Positions 49,540 to 59,531 of a stretch of DNA of 64,000 nucleotides are shown piece by piece. A program made the position numbers and the translations under genes. Position 1 is the stretch's first letter, and every line of letters begins with the position of its first letter. Origin of the DNA: Streptomyces sp. Tue6028 (GTDB lineage Bacteria; Actinomycetota; Actinomycetes; Streptomycetales; Streptomycetaceae); NCBI RefSeq assembly GCF_002300165.1, contig NZ_MLCE01000003.1, forward strand, positions 124,001 through 188,000, read 5' to 3'. Below the pieces are notes generated by a model. The model was not told the DNA's origin and searched no databases. It saw only the letters and a program-made list of their open reading frames with translations.

Positions 49540-50145
49540 GTGCGAGCGATCAGCGGACTCTGGCGCTGGCGGCACAATCCGCTGCGCCGCACGACCGATC
49601 TCGTGGAGGCCTGGCTGGGCCTGGCGGCCGTGCTGCTGGTCCTCGCCGTCGCGCCCCTCGTCGGGGCCGCGGTCGGCGCCTCGGCCCAGGACGCCCTCCA
49701 GCAGTCCGTTCGGGACCAGCACAGGACGCACCACCTGGTGGCGGCCACCGTCGTCAAGGAGCTGTCCCGCAGTCCGCTGGAGCCCGATCCGGAGACGTCG
49801 TCCTCGCGGGACGCCCACAGCCGCGTCCTGGCCGACTGGACGGCGCCGGACGGCACGGCCCAGCACGGCGCGGTGATAGCCGACCTCAAGTCCCCCCGTC
49901 ACGGGGACCACTTCAGGCTCTGGACCGACACCCACGGCAACATAGTCGGCCGCCCGCTGGACGGCGCCACCGCGACGACACACGCCGTGCTGGCAGGAAT
50001 CGGAGCGGGACTGCTGTGCGCGGGACTTGTCGAAGGGGCCAGGCGCATGATCGTCTGGCGCATGGTCCGCGGACGGTACGCCCGTTGGGACCAGGCATGG
50101 GACAAGGCGGGTCCCGACTGGGGCAAGGCAGGCACCGGCAGCTGA
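49540..50145 (+). CDS. Rv1733c-like two-helix membrane protein
   Basis: 201 residues from GTG 49540, with a strong GGAAGGGGGG upstream; the frame is open to 49456 but that part has no support. A basic N-terminus WRWRHNPLRRTTDLVEAWLG is followed by helix 1 (AAVLLVLAVAPLVGAAVGA), an outside domain of about 100 residues and helix 2 (AVLAGIGAGLLCAGLVEGA), then a Trp/Arg-rich tail. The HNPLRR-T-D-VEAW-G opening is the signature of the mycobacterial/streptomycete Rv1733c family. Function is unknown. It is a single-gene unit. Confidence 0.8.
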   Translation: MRAISGLWRWRHNPLRRTTDLVEAWLGLAAVLLVLAVAPLVGAAVGASAQDALQQSVRDQHRTHHLVAATVVKELSRSPLEPDPETSSSRDAHSRVLADWTAPDGTAQHGAVIADLKSPRHGDHFRLWTDTHGNIVGRPLDGATATTHAVLAGIGAGLLCAGLVEGARRMIVWRMVRGRYARWDQAWDKAGPDWGKAGTGS

Positions 50146-50310
50146 CGGCCTTCCCGCTACGGTCATCCCGGTGTCCCCGCGCACGCTACGGTGGACCGGC
50201 CGAGCGGTTCGGCACCGTCGTGAGAGGCTGTCCGGCAGGGACCTGGGCGACGGGCTGTCAGCAGGGCCTCGCAGGACCCGCGTACGACGAGGTGGGGGCA
50301 CAACAGCGCC

Positions 50311-52737
50311 ATGGCACAGGGCACGGTCCAGGTGACGCACACCGGCACCTCGCGGTGGCGGCGCCGCACGGGTGAGTACGCATCGCTGGCCGCCGCCCTG
50401 GAGGCCGCGGCCGACGGAGACGTCCTCACCGTCGCTCCCGGCACCTACCGGGAGAACCTGGTGGTGCAGCGCGCGGTGACACTGCGCGGCCCCGAGGGTT
50501 CCCCCGGCTCCGTGCGCATCGCCCCCGTGGACGGCGTCCCGCTGACCGTGCGCGCCTCCGCCGTGGTCCAGGACCTGCACGTGGAGGGCCAGGACTCGGC
50601 CGCACCCGCGCTGCTCGTCGAGGAGGGCACGCCCGAACTGCTGGACGTCCGGATCGTCACGCGGTCCGCGGCGGGGATCGAGGTGCGGTCCGGAGCCCGG
50701 CCCACCGCGCGCCGTTGCACGGTGGACAACCCCGCCGGCATCGGCATCGCCGTACTGGACGGCGGCGGTGGGGTGTTCGAGGAGTGCGAGGTCGTCGCGG
50801 CCGGCCAGTCGGGGGTCGCGGTCCGCGGCGGCGCCCGTCCGCGCCTGGACCGCTGCCGGGTCCACCACGCCTCCGGCGCCGGCCTGTCCGCCACCGGCGA
50901 GGGCTCCTCGCTCGAAGCGGTGGGCTGCGAGGTGTACGAGGTGAAGGGCTCCGGGGTGCAGATCACGGGGCGGGCCACGGCCCATCTCACCGACTGCGAC
51001 GTGCACCGCACGACGGCGGACGGCGTCACGCTCGACACGGACGCGGTCCTCACGCTCGCCGACTGCCGCATCCACGACATCCCTGAGAACGCGGTGGATC
51101 TGCGCTCGCGTTCCGTGCTGACGCTGACGCGCACCACCGTGCGGCAGTTCGGGCGCAACGGCCTGTCGGTGTGGGACCCCGGCACCCGTGTCGACGCCAA
51201 CCAGTGCGAGATCTTCGACAGCACCGGCGACTATCCGGCGGTGTGGGTCAGCGACGGCGCGACCGCGGTCCTCGACTCCTGCCGTGTGCACGACGTGCCC
51301 GACGCCCTGTTCGTCCTCGACCGCGGCTCCCGCGCGGACGTCGTCGACAGCGACATCTCCCAAGTACGCAACACGGCGGTCTCGGTGAGCGACGGCGCCA
51401 CCGCCCAACTCGACGACTGCCGGATCCGGGACGCCGCGACGGGTGCGTGGTTCCGTGACCACGGCAGCGGCGGCACCCTGTCCGGCTGCACCGTCGACGG
51501 CACACAGACCGGTGTGATCGTCACCAAGGGCGCCGATCCCACCATCGAGCGCTGCACGGTCACCTCGACCGCCGAGGCGGGCTTCTACGTGTCGGCCGAC
51601 GGCCGGGGCAGTTTTCTCAACTGCCGGGTCACCGACAGCGGGGGCTACGGCTTCCATGTGATCGACGGCTGCCGTTCGACGCTGAGGAAGTGCCGTACCG
51701 AGCGGTGCGCGCGCGGGGGTTACGAGTTCGCGGACGGCAGCGCACCCGGTGGTGGCCCGGTCGTCGAGGACTGCACGAGCGACGAGAGCGCCGGGCTGCG
51801 TCCGCCGGTGCCCGAGGCGGCCGTCCAGACGTCGAGTCCGTCGTCGGGTCTGCTGGGTGCCATCCCGGGCCAGCGGACCACCGAGCACGAGCCCCTCGTC
51901 ACCGCGGAGGCGCCGGCGCAGCCCGCACGCACGTCCAAGGCGGTCCTCGGTGAACTCGACACGCTGGTGGGCCTGGAGAGCGTCAAGCGGGAGGTGCGGG
52001 CGCTCACCGACATGATCGAGGTGGGACGGCGTCGGCAGGAGGCGGGCCTCAAGGCCGCGTCGGTCCGCCGCCATCTGGTCTTCACCGGCTCCCCCGGTAC
52101 CGGCAAGACGACGGTGGCCCGGCTGTACGGCGAGATCCTCGCCTCGCTGGGCGTCCTGGAACAGGGCCATCTGGTCGAGGTGTCCCGGGTGGACCTGGTC
52201 GGCGAGCACATCGGCTCCACCGCGATCCGCACCCAGGAGGCGTTCGACCGGGCGCGCGGCGGTGTCCTGTTCATCGACGAGGCGTACGCGCTGTCGCCGG
52301 AGGACTCGGGGCGGGACTTCGGGCGCGAGGCCATCGACACCCTGGTGAAGCTCATGGAGGACCACCGGGACGCGGTCGTGGTGATCGTCGCGGGCTACAC
52401 GGAGGAGATGGAGCGGTTCCTCTCGGTCAACCCCGGTGTGGCGTCCCGTTTCTCACGCACCATCACCTTCGGCGACTACGCGCCCGACGAGCTGCTGCGG
52501 ATCGTGGAGCAGCAGGCCGAGGAGCACGAGTACCGGCTCGCCCCGGGCGCGGCCGAGGCGTTGCAGAAGTACTTCACGGCGATCCCGAAGGGCCCCGCGT
52601 TCGGCAACGGCCGCACCGCGCGGCAGACCTTCGAGGCGATGGTGGAGCGGCACGCGGGACGGGTCGCCCAGCTGGCGGAGCCGGACACCGACGACCTCAC
52701 ACTGCTCTACCCGGAAGACCTGCCGGAGCTGCCCTGA
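50311..52737 (+). CDS. Right-handed beta-helix protein fused to an AAA+ ATPase (CbxX/EccA type)
   Basis: 808 residues. Residues about 25-500 form a pectate-lyase-type parallel beta-helix of many short turns ([24 protein letters not shown], then repeated units such as [18 protein letters not shown] and [19 protein letters not shown]). A linker (about 505-545) leads into an AAA+ domain of the CbxX/CfxQ/EccA class: Walker [10 protein letters not shown] near 592-600, Walker [12 protein letters not shown] near 650, sensor-type [13 protein letters not shown] and a C-terminal lid. No signal peptide, so it is cytoplasmic. The ATPase class remodels protein complexes, including ESX/type VII secretion; the helix probably binds a polymer or partner. 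The 3' end overlaps the convergent hydrolase gene by 31 bp. Confidence 0.88.
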   Translation: MAQGTVQVTHTGTSRWRRRTGEYASLAAALEAAADGDVLTVAPGTYRENLVVQRAVTLRGPEGSPGSVRIAPVDGVPLTVRASAVVQDLHVEGQDSAAPALLVEEGTPELLDVRIVTRSAAGIEVRSGARPTARRCTVDNPAGIGIAVLDGGGGVFEECEVVAAGQSGVAVRGGARPRLDRCRVHHASGAGLSATGEGSSLEAVGCEVYEVKGSGVQITGRATAHLTDCDVHRTTADGVTLDTDAVLTLADCRIHDIPENAVDLRSRSVLTLTRTTVRQFGRNGLSVWDPGTRVDANQCEIFDSTGDYPAVWVSDGATAVLDSCRVHDVPDALFVLDRGSRADVVDSDISQVRNTAVSVSDGATAQLDDCRIRDAATGAWFRDHGSGGTLSGCTVDGTQTGVIVTKGADPTIERCTVTSTAEAGFYVSADGRGSFLNCRVTDSGGYGFHVIDGCRSTLRKCRTERCARGGYEFADGSAPGGGPVVEDCTSDESAGLRPPVPEAAVQTSSPSSGLLGAIPGQRTTEHEPLVTAEAPAQPARTSKAVLGELDTLVGLESVKREVRALTDMIEVGRRRQEAGLKAASVRRHLVFTGSPGTGKTTVARLYGEILASLGVLEQGHLVEVSRVDLVGEHIGSTAIRTQEAFDRARGGVLFIDEAYALSPEDSGRDFGREAIDTLVKLMEDHRDAVVVIVAGYTEEMERFLSVNPGVASRFSRTITFGDYAPDELLRIVEQQAEEHEYRLAPGAAEALQKYFTAIPKGPAFGNGRTARQTFEAMVERHAGRVAQLAEPDTDDLTLLYPEDLPELP

Positions 52738-55070
52738 GGGCCGCTGTCCTGCGGGCGGGGAGCGGGGACGTCGGGCCTCAGCCGGCTCAGCAGCCGCGCC
52801 CGCTCGACGTCGAAGGCCGGGTCCGCCTGGTAGTCGGAGTGGCCGAGGATCGGTGCGGGCAGCGGATGTTGTTCGGTCCGTCCGTAGGCGAGCGGGTCTT
52901 TCAGGGGTTCGTGGTCCACCTGGGGGCCGCAGTCGCCCGGCAGCAGGACCGGGCCGCCGATGGGGTCGGTCAGCCGGTAGAGATTGCGCCAGCAGGCGAC
53001 CTCGTGGTGCAGAGCGGTCAGGGCGGCCGGGCCGAAGTGGGCCGGGAACCAGCGGCCGTACAGGCGCTCCAGCGGGGAGCCGTAGGTGAGCAGGGCGATC
53101 CGTTTGCGGACCGACGGTTTCAGCTGCCAGGCCGCCGCGGCCGCCAGCACACTGCCCTGGGAGTGTCCGGACAGGACGAGCCGTCCGCCGGTGGTGCGGA
53201 TCCACGTGGCCATGCGCCAGGTCAGGTCGGGCACGGCGCGCTCGGCGTAGCAGGGCGGCGCGAAGGGGTGGGCGGCGCGCGGCCAGAACGTGCCGACGTC
53301 CCAGAGGATGCCGATGGTGCGGCGGGCCGCGGGGTCCTTGTAGGCGCGACGGCCCCAGGTGACGAACAGTATGAAGCCGAGGCCGATCAGCCAGGAGCCG
53401 AGCGCCTGTGCGGTCTGTGCTCCGCCCCGTACGAAGCCGTACGCACCCTGCGCGGCGTCGCCCGGGGCGTCGCCGGTGGCGAAGGCCCCGACGAGCGCGG
53501 CGGCACCGAGCAGCAGCGTCACGGACGACAGGACGCCGGTCATGACGGGGGCCAGGTCGGTGAGCGTGGCCATCGCGCGGGCGCCCGCGATGCGGCGGGT
53601 ACGGGCGATGTCCCGGGGCTGTCCCTCGTGGTCGAGTGCGACGGCGGCCATCTCGCGGTCGCGCAGCCGCCAGGTGTGCCGGGCGAGCCGGCCGCCGAGC
53701 ACGAGGAGGACGAGGAGCATCGGCGGGATCGCCGAGGCCTGCCAGGTCAGCAGGACGGGCGGGCCGGGGAGCGAGTCCCGGGTGCCGTCCAGCCAGTCGG
53801 CCACACGCTGGGAGACCCCTCCGGACATGACACCGCCCAGCGCGCAGGCGAGCATCGCGACGGCGGGCCCGGCGATGCCGCGCATCGCGGTGCGCGGGTC
53901 GGGACGTGTGCGGTACAGGGTGTGGGCCACCCCGCACAGGGCGATGACGATCAGGCCCTGCAGGAAGGCGATGCCACCGAACGTCACGTCGCCGGGCAGG
54001 CGTCCCGTGGAACGCCAGCCCGGCCGGGACCAGCCGGCGTACACCGAGGTCAGGACGAGGAGGACGAGCGATCCGACGGGCAGCCGGCGCACCAGCATGT
54101 GGTCCAGCTCCTTGTCGAGCCGGTTCTCGCTGCGTCCGCGCCGGCAGACCACCCACAGCACGAAGAAGGCGCCCACCACGAGCGTCGCCTCCAGGAGCGT
54201 GCCCAGCGCATCGAGGACGGCGGGACCGCCGGGCCTCCGGTCGTGGCGGGCGGCGGAGCTGCCGACCGCCGCGGCGACGGTCAGGAAGCCCGCCGCCGTG
54301 TGGGCGGCGCGCAGTCGGGCCACCAGGCGGCGCCCGTACCAGAAGCCGGGACGGCCGAGTCCGGTACGGCCGGTCTCCTCGGCAGGCTCCGCGGCGCGGG
54401 ACATCGGCCGGTGCGACTCGTAGGCGCTCCAGGTGCGGTGCGACAGGTACCACAGCAGTCCGGTCAGCGCGGCGGGCACGAGACCGGCGAGGGCGAGCCG
54501 GCGGCCCGGCTGGCTCCACCATCCGCCGCCGGACACGGTCGGCGAGAGGAACCCGAGCCAGGTGTGCTCGCGGGCGCACGCGCGCGTGCCCGCGCACTGC
54601 CAGGCGGTGAGGTCGAGGGCGACCTCGCAGACGGCGGCCACCAGGAGCACGGTCAGGCTGAGCGCGGCGAGGCGCACGAGGAGGCCGTAGAGGCGGACGG
54701 TGCGCGTGCGTCCGCGTGTGGCGGGCCGCATCCAGTGAGCGAGGTTGACGACCATGAACGGCAGCAGCAACAGCCACAGGGCGCGGGTCCCGTTGCCGGA
54801 CGTGAGGTTGCACCACACGTAGGCCTCGCGCACCGGCCCGTCCCGGTGCTCGGCGGGACGCCGTTCCGCCTCCGCGTCGTCGACGCGGCGGTAGACGGCG
54901 GCCGTGTCGTCCCCGGTGACCCGGACAGTCCGTGGATCGTTCAGCATCACCTCGGGTGTCGTGCCGCCCACCCCGTGGACCAGGAGTTCCAGGGCGGCTC
55001 CGCCTGCCGCGGTCCGCTGAGCGGGGGTGTCCGGCTCCCCCGTCGAGGCATGTTCCCTTGCACGTTCCAC
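52707..55070 (-). CDS. Large membrane protein with an alpha/beta-hydrolase (lipase-like) C-terminal domain
   Basis: 787 residues from GTG 55068-55070, preceded by GGGGGAAG; the frame runs further to 55295. About ten helices lie between residues 85 and 560 ([58 protein letters not shown] and others). The C-terminal part has the nucleophile elbow [18 protein letters not shown] (S in G-H-S-Q-G), then [20 protein letters not shown] and a late His candidate ([10 protein letters not shown]). The N-terminus [17 protein letters not shown] is a typical hydrolase HG oxyanion strand, so the enzyme domain wraps around the membrane region. Substrate unknown (lipid or acylated molecule). The 3' end overlaps the AAA+ fusion gene by 31 bp. 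Confidence 0.8.
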   Translation of the reverse strand: MERAREHASTGEPDTPAQRTAAGGAALELLVHGVGGTTPEVMLNDPRTVRVTGDDTAAVYRRVDDAEAERRPAEHRDGPVREAYVWCNLTSGNGTRALWLLLLPFMVVNLAHWMRPATRGRTRTVRLYGLLVRLAALSLTVLLVAAVCEVALDLTAWQCAGTRACAREHTWLGFLSPTVSGGGWWSQPGRRLALAGLVPAALTGLLWYLSHRTWSAYESHRPMSRAAEPAEETGRTGLGRPGFWYGRRLVARLRAAHTAAGFLTVAAAVGSSAARHDRRPGGPAVLDALGTLLEATLVVGAFFVLWVVCRRGRSENRLDKELDHMLVRRLPVGSLVLLVLTSVYAGWSRPGWRSTGRLPGDVTFGGIAFLQGLIVIALCGVAHTLYRTRPDPRTAMRGIAGPAVAMLACALGGVMSGGVSQRVADWLDGTRDSLPGPPVLLTWQASAIPPMLLVLLVLGGRLARHTWRLRDREMAAVALDHEGQPRDIARTRRIAGARAMATLTDLAPVMTGVLSSVTLLLGAAALVGAFATGDAPGDAAQGAYGFVRGGAQTAQALGSWLIGLGFILFVTWGRRAYKDPAARRTIGILWDVGTFWPRAAHPFAPPCYAERAVPDLTWRMATWIRTTGGRLVLSGHSQGSVLAAAAAWQLKPSVRKRIALLTYGSPLERLYGRWFPAHFGPAALTALHHEVACWRNLYRLTDPIGGPVLLPGDCGPQVDHEPLKDPLAYGRTEQHPLPAPILGHSDYQADPAFDVERARLLSRLRPDVPAPRPQDSGPQGSSGRSSG

Positions 55071-55353
55071 TGTTTCGCACTTCCCCCGTGCCGCGTGTGT
55101 CGCATGCGTCGTGTGCCGGCACCAGGATCTCCACTTCGTGGGGTGTGCACACGCGTAGTCACCGAATCTCCCCGATACGTGTGACAGTCGCGCCGCGGGG
55201 TGCGCACCCGATGTCCGTGCGGGCAGTGGAGCGACTGTCGGTGACCCGTGCGAGGATGGGTCGTCCTCCAGACCTCGGACAAGGAGAATGTCCACGTGGG
55301 AGTGGGTTCGGACGGAGTGTCGGACAGCGTGCGGCGAAAGGACCGGAGCGGAC

Positions 55354-56184
55354 GTGAGTGAGAATCAGAACCTCCTCGCGGAGCAGCGCCGCGCCCTGAT
55401 CCTGGACGAGGTGCGCCGCCGCGGTGGCGTCCGTGTGAACGAGCTGACGCGCAGGCTCGGCGTCTCCGACATGACGATCCGCCGCGACCTCGACGCCCTC
55501 GCCCGCCAGGGGGTCGTGGAGAAGGTGCACGGGGGTGCCGTGCCGGTGGTCGAGGCGAGCACGCACGAGCCGGGCTTCGAGGCCAAGTCCGGGCTCGAAC
55601 TGACCGCCAAGGAGGACATCGCGCGCGCCGCTGCCGAGTTGGTCGCGCCGGGCTCGGCCATCGCGCTCTCGGGCGGTACGACGACGTACGCGCTGGCGCA
55701 TCAGCTCCTCGACGTCCCGGACCTGACCGTGGTCACCAACTCGGTGCGGGTTGCGGACGTGTTCCACACGGCGCAGCGCACGTCGGGTCAGCGGCAGGGA
55801 GCCGCGACGGTCGTCCTGACCGGTGGTGTGCGCACACCGTCCGACTCCCTGGTCGGGCCCGTGGCCGATCAGGCCATCGGGGCTCTCCACTTCGACGTGC
55901 TGTTCCTCGGCGTGCACGGCATATCGATCGAGGCGGGTCTGTCGACCCCGAACCTCGCGGAGGCCGAGACGAACCGGCGGCTCGTGCAGTCCGCTCGGCG
56001 CGTCGTCGTGGTCGCCGACCACACGAAGTGGGGGACGGTGGGCCTGAGTTCGTTCGCCGCGCTCGATCAGGTCGACACGCTGGTCACCGATGCCGGGATG
56101 CCCGCGGCGGCGCGTGTGGAGATCGCGGAACATCTGAGGCGCCTGGTGGTGGCCGGTGAGCCCGGAGACGGTACAGACATCTGA
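55354..56184 (+). CDS. DeoR-family transcriptional regulator
   Basis: 276 residues from GTG 55354 (GGAG upstream). N-terminal helix-turn-helix: RRALILDEVRRRGGVRVNEL, TRRLGVSDMTIRRDLDAL, RQGVVEKVHGGAVPV. The C-terminal DeoRC sugar-phosphate sensor has KEDIARAAAELVAPGSAIAL, SGGTTTYALAHQLLDVPDL, TVVTNSVRVADVF, FLGVHGISIEAGLSTPNL and VVVADHTKWGTVGLSSFA. Such regulators repress sugar or aminosugar catabolism and respond to a phosphorylated sugar. No sugar kinase or transporter lies next to it, so its targets are likely elsewhere. It is divergent from the membrane hydrolase. Confidence 0.92.
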   Translation: MSENQNLLAEQRRALILDEVRRRGGVRVNELTRRLGVSDMTIRRDLDALARQGVVEKVHGGAVPVVEASTHEPGFEAKSGLELTAKEDIARAAAELVAPGSAIALSGGTTTYALAHQLLDVPDLTVVTNSVRVADVFHTAQRTSGQRQGAATVVLTGGVRTPSDSLVGPVADQAIGALHFDVLFLGVHGISIEAGLSTPNLAEAETNRRLVQSARRVVVVADHTKWGTVGLSSFAALDQVDTLVTDAGMPAAARVEIAEHLRRLVVAGEPGDGTDI

Positions 56185-56340
56185 CGGTCCGACAGCTATG
56201 GTGACGTGGCCCGCGCCGCCGCCGCTGTGCCGAGTCGCGCAGCGGACGCCGTCGCTCGTGCGGCCGGTGGGGCAGGTGCGCACTGGTCATCGCCCGCTGA
56301 CTGCCACCCGGGACTCCGGTCCCGCTAGGGGGTTTCGTTC

Positions 56341-56820
56341 ATGGCCCGCCGTCTGCGTCCCGTGGGACCCGACTTCGTCGAGACCGCACCGCTGCGTCTG
56401 GTGTTCGCGCGGGTGGTGAAGGCCCCTCCCGAAGCCGTCTTCCACGCGCTCGCGGAGGACGTGCCCGGCTGGAGCGAGTGGTTCTCGGCGGTGACGCTCG
56501 CCCGGCCCATCGCGGACGGCGCCGGCCGCGAGGTCCGGCTCAGGGGCGGCACGCGCTTCACGGAGTCGGTCCTGATATCCCGGGCGCCGGAGGTGTACGC
56601 GTACCGGGTGGACGCCACGAACGCCCCGGGACTGCGTGCCCTCGTCGAGGAGTGGCGGCTCTCCCCCGACCCGTCGGGCACCCGGGTGCAGTGGACCTTC
56701 GCGGCGGACGGGACGGCTCTGTTCAGAGCGGCCCTCACGCTCGGCCGCGCGGGTCTCGGCCGCGCCTTCCGCGACGCGGTGACGGCCCTGGACCGCCGGT
56801 TGACGTCGGCGCCCGCCTGA
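56341..56820 (+). CDS. SRPBCC-family protein
   Basis: 159 residues, ATG 56341. START/polyketide-cyclase fold features: LVFARVVKAPPEAVFHALAE, DVPGWSEWFSAVTLARPIAD, VLISRAPEVYAYRVDATNAP, LRALVEEWRLSPDPSGTRVQ, then a long C-terminal helix (AALTLGRAGLGRAFRDAVTALDRRL). The fold makes a hydrophobic cavity that binds lipids or polyketide-like ligands; no catalytic residue can be named. It follows the DeoR gene by 156 bp on the same strand and is succeeded by a repeat array. Confidence 0.85.
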   Translation: MARRLRPVGPDFVETAPLRLVFARVVKAPPEAVFHALAEDVPGWSEWFSAVTLARPIADGAGREVRLRGGTRFTESVLISRAPEVYAYRVDATNAPGLRALVEEWRLSPDPSGTRVQWTFAADGTALFRAALTLGRAGLGRAFRDAVTALDRRLTSAPA

Positions 56821-56873
56821 CGTCGACGGACGTCGCCCGACGCGGCGCCGGGCCGACGGTGTCCGCTGTGCGG

Positions 56874-57010
56874 CCCGTCGGCGCGGAGCCGAAAGTTTCG
56901 GTGTGCGCCGTGCCGCCCGTCGGCGCGGAGCCGAAAGTTTCGGTGTGCGCCGTGCCGCTCGTCGGCGCGGAGCCGAAAGTTTCGGTGTGCGCCGTGCCCC
57001 CCGTCGGCCT
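56874..57010. repeat. 42-bp tandem repeat array with hairpin cores
   Basis: Three full 42-bp units (56874, 56916, 56958) and the beginning of a fourth (57000), separated by no spacer and almost identical. Each carries GCCGAAAGTTTCGG, a palindrome with arms CCGAAA/TTTCGG around a single G. They sit in a 420-bp gap (56821-57240) without a supported gene; the period is a multiple of three, so open frames across it in several frames are not evidence of coding. Confidence 0.85.
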
Positions 57011-57240
57011 GTAGCCGAGGCCTACGCCGTGACGGCCGGGCGCGGCGACAGTACCGTAGGGCTGACGCGCCCCGCCGCGGACGGCCGCGCATCGCTCGCC
57101 ACCCACGGCGCGACATCCGCCCGCGGCCCGCCCGGTGCCATGGTCGACCCGCCCGTGCCACGGACCCGGCCACCCATGCCGTCGGGCCGGCCCCCGCGCC
57201 CCGCCCTGGTCTCGATGCCGCCGCCACGACCCCCGTACCG

Positions 57241-58368
57241 TCAGTCCGGCCAGACGCCCGTCTCCAGCAGGGACGTGATCGCCGCCGTGTACGGCTCGAT
57301 GTCCAGACCCTGTTCGGCCAGCCACTCGTCGGAGTAGTACTTGTCGAGATAGCGGTCCCCGGGGTCGCACAGGAGCGTGACCACGCTCCCCTTCCGTCCC
57401 TCGGCCACCATCTCGGCGACGATCTTCAGGGCGCTCCACAGACCGGTGCCGGTCGAGCCGCCCGCCTTGCGTCCGATGGCCTGTTCGAGGGCGCGTACGG
57501 CGGCGACGCTCGCCGCGTCCGGCACCTTCATCATCCGGTCGATGGCGCCGGGCACGAAGCTCGGCTCCATGCGCGGCCGGCCGATGCCCTCGATCCGCGA
57601 GCCGCAGTCGCAGGTGACCTCGGGATCACCGGTGGTCCAGCCCTCGAAGAAGCAGGAGTTGTCCGGGTCGGCGACGCAGATGCGGGTGTCGTACTGCATG
57701 TAGTGGACGTAGCGCGCGAGGGTGGCCGAGGTGCCGCCGGTGCCGGCCGTGGCGACGATCCACGCGGGCTCCGGGAAGCGCTCCAACTCCAGCTGACGGA
57801 AGATGGATTCGGCGATGTTGTTGTTGCCGCGCCAGTCCGTGGCCCGTTCCGCGTAGGTGAACTGGTCCATGTAATGACCACCGGTCTCGACCGCGAGCGC
57901 GGCCGACTCCTCGTACATCTTGCGCGAGTCGTCGACGAAGTGGCATTGCCCGCCGTGGAATTCGATCAGGCGGCACTTCTCCGCGCTCGTCGTGCGGGGC
58001 ATGACCGCGATGAACGGGACCCCGATGAGCTTGGCGAAATAGGCCTCGGAGACGGCGGTCGAACCGCTGGAGGCCTCGATGACGGGGCGGCCGGGACGGA
58101 TCCAGCCGTTGCACAGCCCGTACAGGAACAGCGAGCGGGCGAGCCGGTGCTTGAGGCTGCCGGTGGGGTGGGTCGACTCGTCCTTCAAGTAGAGGTCGAT
58201 GCCCCACTTCTCGGGCAGCGGGAAGCGCAGCAGGTGTGTGTCGGCCGAGCGGTTCGCGTCCGCCTGGACCTTGCGGACGGCTTCTTTCAGCCAGGCCCGG
58301 TAATCCGCGTCACTGCGGTCGACGTCGAGGGTTGCGCCGGTCCGGATCTGCTGGGGAGGGGTGCTCAC
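57241..58368 (-). CDS. PLP-dependent cysteine-synthase-family enzyme
   Basis: 375 residues from GTG 58366-58368 (AAGGAG upstream). The PLP lysine is K73 in [14 protein letters not shown]; the phosphate-binding Gly loop is [43 protein letters not shown] is the substrate-binding segment. The fold-type II order matches cysteine synthase/cystathionine beta-synthase relatives. The family in actinomycetes includes enzymes annotated as PLP-dependent cysteine synthase family proteins, some with D-cysteine desulfhydrase-like activity. Which reaction is run here is not clear. [18 protein letters not shown] Cys pair (CDCGSR) is unusual. An inverted repeat at 58466-58482 lies in its leader. Confidence 0.85.
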   Translation of the reverse strand: MSTPPQQIRTGATLDVDRSDADYRAWLKEAVRKVQADANRSADTHLLRFPLPEKWGIDLYLKDESTHPTGSLKHRLARSLFLYGLCNGWIRPGRPVIEASSGSTAVSEAYFAKLIGVPFIAVMPRTTSAEKCRLIEFHGGQCHFVDDSRKMYEESAALAVETGGHYMDQFTYAERATDWRGNNNIAESIFRQLELERFPEPAWIVATAGTGGTSATLARYVHYMQYDTRICVADPDNSCFFEGWTTGDPEVTCDCGSRIEGIGRPRMEPSFVPGAIDRMMKVPDAASVAAVRALEQAIGRKAGGSTGTGLWSALKIVAEMVAEGRKGSVVTLLCDPGDRYLDKYYSDEWLAEQGLDIEPYTAAITSLLETGVWPD

Positions 58369-58725
58369 GGCGGGGCTCCTTACGCATCGCGCCGACGCCG
58401 TTCAACCGTGTCGGACACCTCGATCATAATCAGCTTCCACACGCTTCTCACCTGCATAAACACACCTTTGAGCATCTCAAAGACGGGCCTGGGGAGCGGG
58501 CCGTGCGGCCATGGGGGCGCACACCGGCGCGCGCTCCCGTCGCGACCACCGGACCGTCATGCGCACTGGTGCTCGCCGCAACCTGCGGGCAGACTGCACC
58601 GCACGGAAGCGTCCCGCGTGCCGCCCGCGGCGCGGGACCACGGTCCGGTGCGGTGCACACTGGATCACGGATCGACGCGGGATCGCGACAGGGCAGAGCC
58701 GAAGCGCACAAGGGGGCGGGGCATC
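58369..58725. other. Intergenic region with candidate promoters
   Basis: About 355 bp between the divergent PLP-enzyme gene and a small hypothetical gene. The 58415-58490 part is AT-rich and contains a 7-bp inverted repeat; the rest is GC-rich with shadow frames only. Confidence 0.5.
58466..58482. promoter_or_regulatory. Inverted repeat upstream of the PLP-enzyme gene
   Basis: CTTTGAG-CAT-CTCAAAG, a perfect 7-bp palindrome about 98 bp before the start at 58368, in an AT-rich leader. A candidate operator for the cysteine-synthase-family gene. Confidence 0.5.
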
Positions 58726-59049
58726 ATGGCGGAGCCGGAGTTCACGGCCACGGGCGTGCGGATCGGGAAGAGGCTGCGCTCGCTCACCCGGGCGGGACAG
58801 GTCCGGATCAGCGACGGCAGGCTGCAACTGCTCACCAGCTACGGCAGCGAGATCGACAGCGCTCCCGTGCAGGCGGTGCGCGCGTCCAAGCCGTGGTTCG
58901 CGCACGAGGACCGCGCGTTGGCGGACGTCAACGGCACCCGCTACTCGCTCACCCTCGGCGAGCACGACCCGGCGCCCGGCGCACCGGGGCCGCCCTCGGC
59001 GCGCCGTTTCATCGAGGCGGTGCGCAAGGCGGCAGGGCGCAGCGGCTGA
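58726..59049 (+). CDS. Small hypothetical protein (107 aa)
   Basis: ATG 58726, preceded by a strong AGGGGGCGGGG. The protein MAEPEFTATGVRIGKRLRSL, TRAGQVRISDGRLQLLTSYG, SEIDSAPVQAVRASKPWFAH, EDRALADVNGTRYSLTLGEHDP looks like a compact beta-rich domain. It resembles short PH/GRAM-type domains in its turn pattern (no catalytic residue), and a helical C-terminus (RRFIEAVRKAAGR) follows. No membrane segment. Family unassigned. Confidence 0.65.
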   Translation: MAEPEFTATGVRIGKRLRSLTRAGQVRISDGRLQLLTSYGSEIDSAPVQAVRASKPWFAHEDRALADVNGTRYSLTLGEHDPAPGAPGPPSARRFIEAVRKAAGRSG

Positions 59050-59531
59050 AGGCGGCACCCGGCGGGGCACACCGGGGCCGGCCACGACCCGGGGCGCACA
59101 GCGGTCGGACGGCGGCAGCCCGGCCGCGGCGGGCCGGACGGCCGCAGGGCACGGCTCCCGACCTCCTCCCGCCGCGCGGCCGCGGGGCTCCGCAGCCTCG
59201 GGAGCCTCGGGGCAGAGGAACGAAAGGGCACCCGGAACGGACCGGCGGCACCGCGGGACCCGAGCCGGTCGGCACGTCAGGACACAGCATCCGAAGCAGT
59301 ACGCGAGGGCGGTCGGCCCAGGTGGACGCACACGGCGTAGGCGACTGACAGCGCCGCGAGTTGCGGGACCGCACCCCCTGAGTCACGCTGTTCTCACATC
59401 ACTCTGGGTTTACCGGCGATAACGCTGCGAACCAGCCCGCCGGCCACCACAGCAGGCGGCCGTTCCACTCAGCCACTCTGCTGGATCCGATCTCCGCCTT
59501 CTTCCGGACCTCAATTCGGGGAGTCGCAGCC
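59050..59531. other. Intergenic stretch without a supported gene
   Basis: About 480 bp. Open frames here are high-GC artefacts without a domain or a ribosome-binding site. The last 100 bp probably hold the promoter of the ATPase gene. Confidence 0.5.

Noticed and set aside
56478..57439. Frames through the 42-bp repeats that give 14-residue peptide repeats on both strands
   Set aside because: A 42-bp period keeps every frame open; none has a start-site signal or coding bias outside the repeat.
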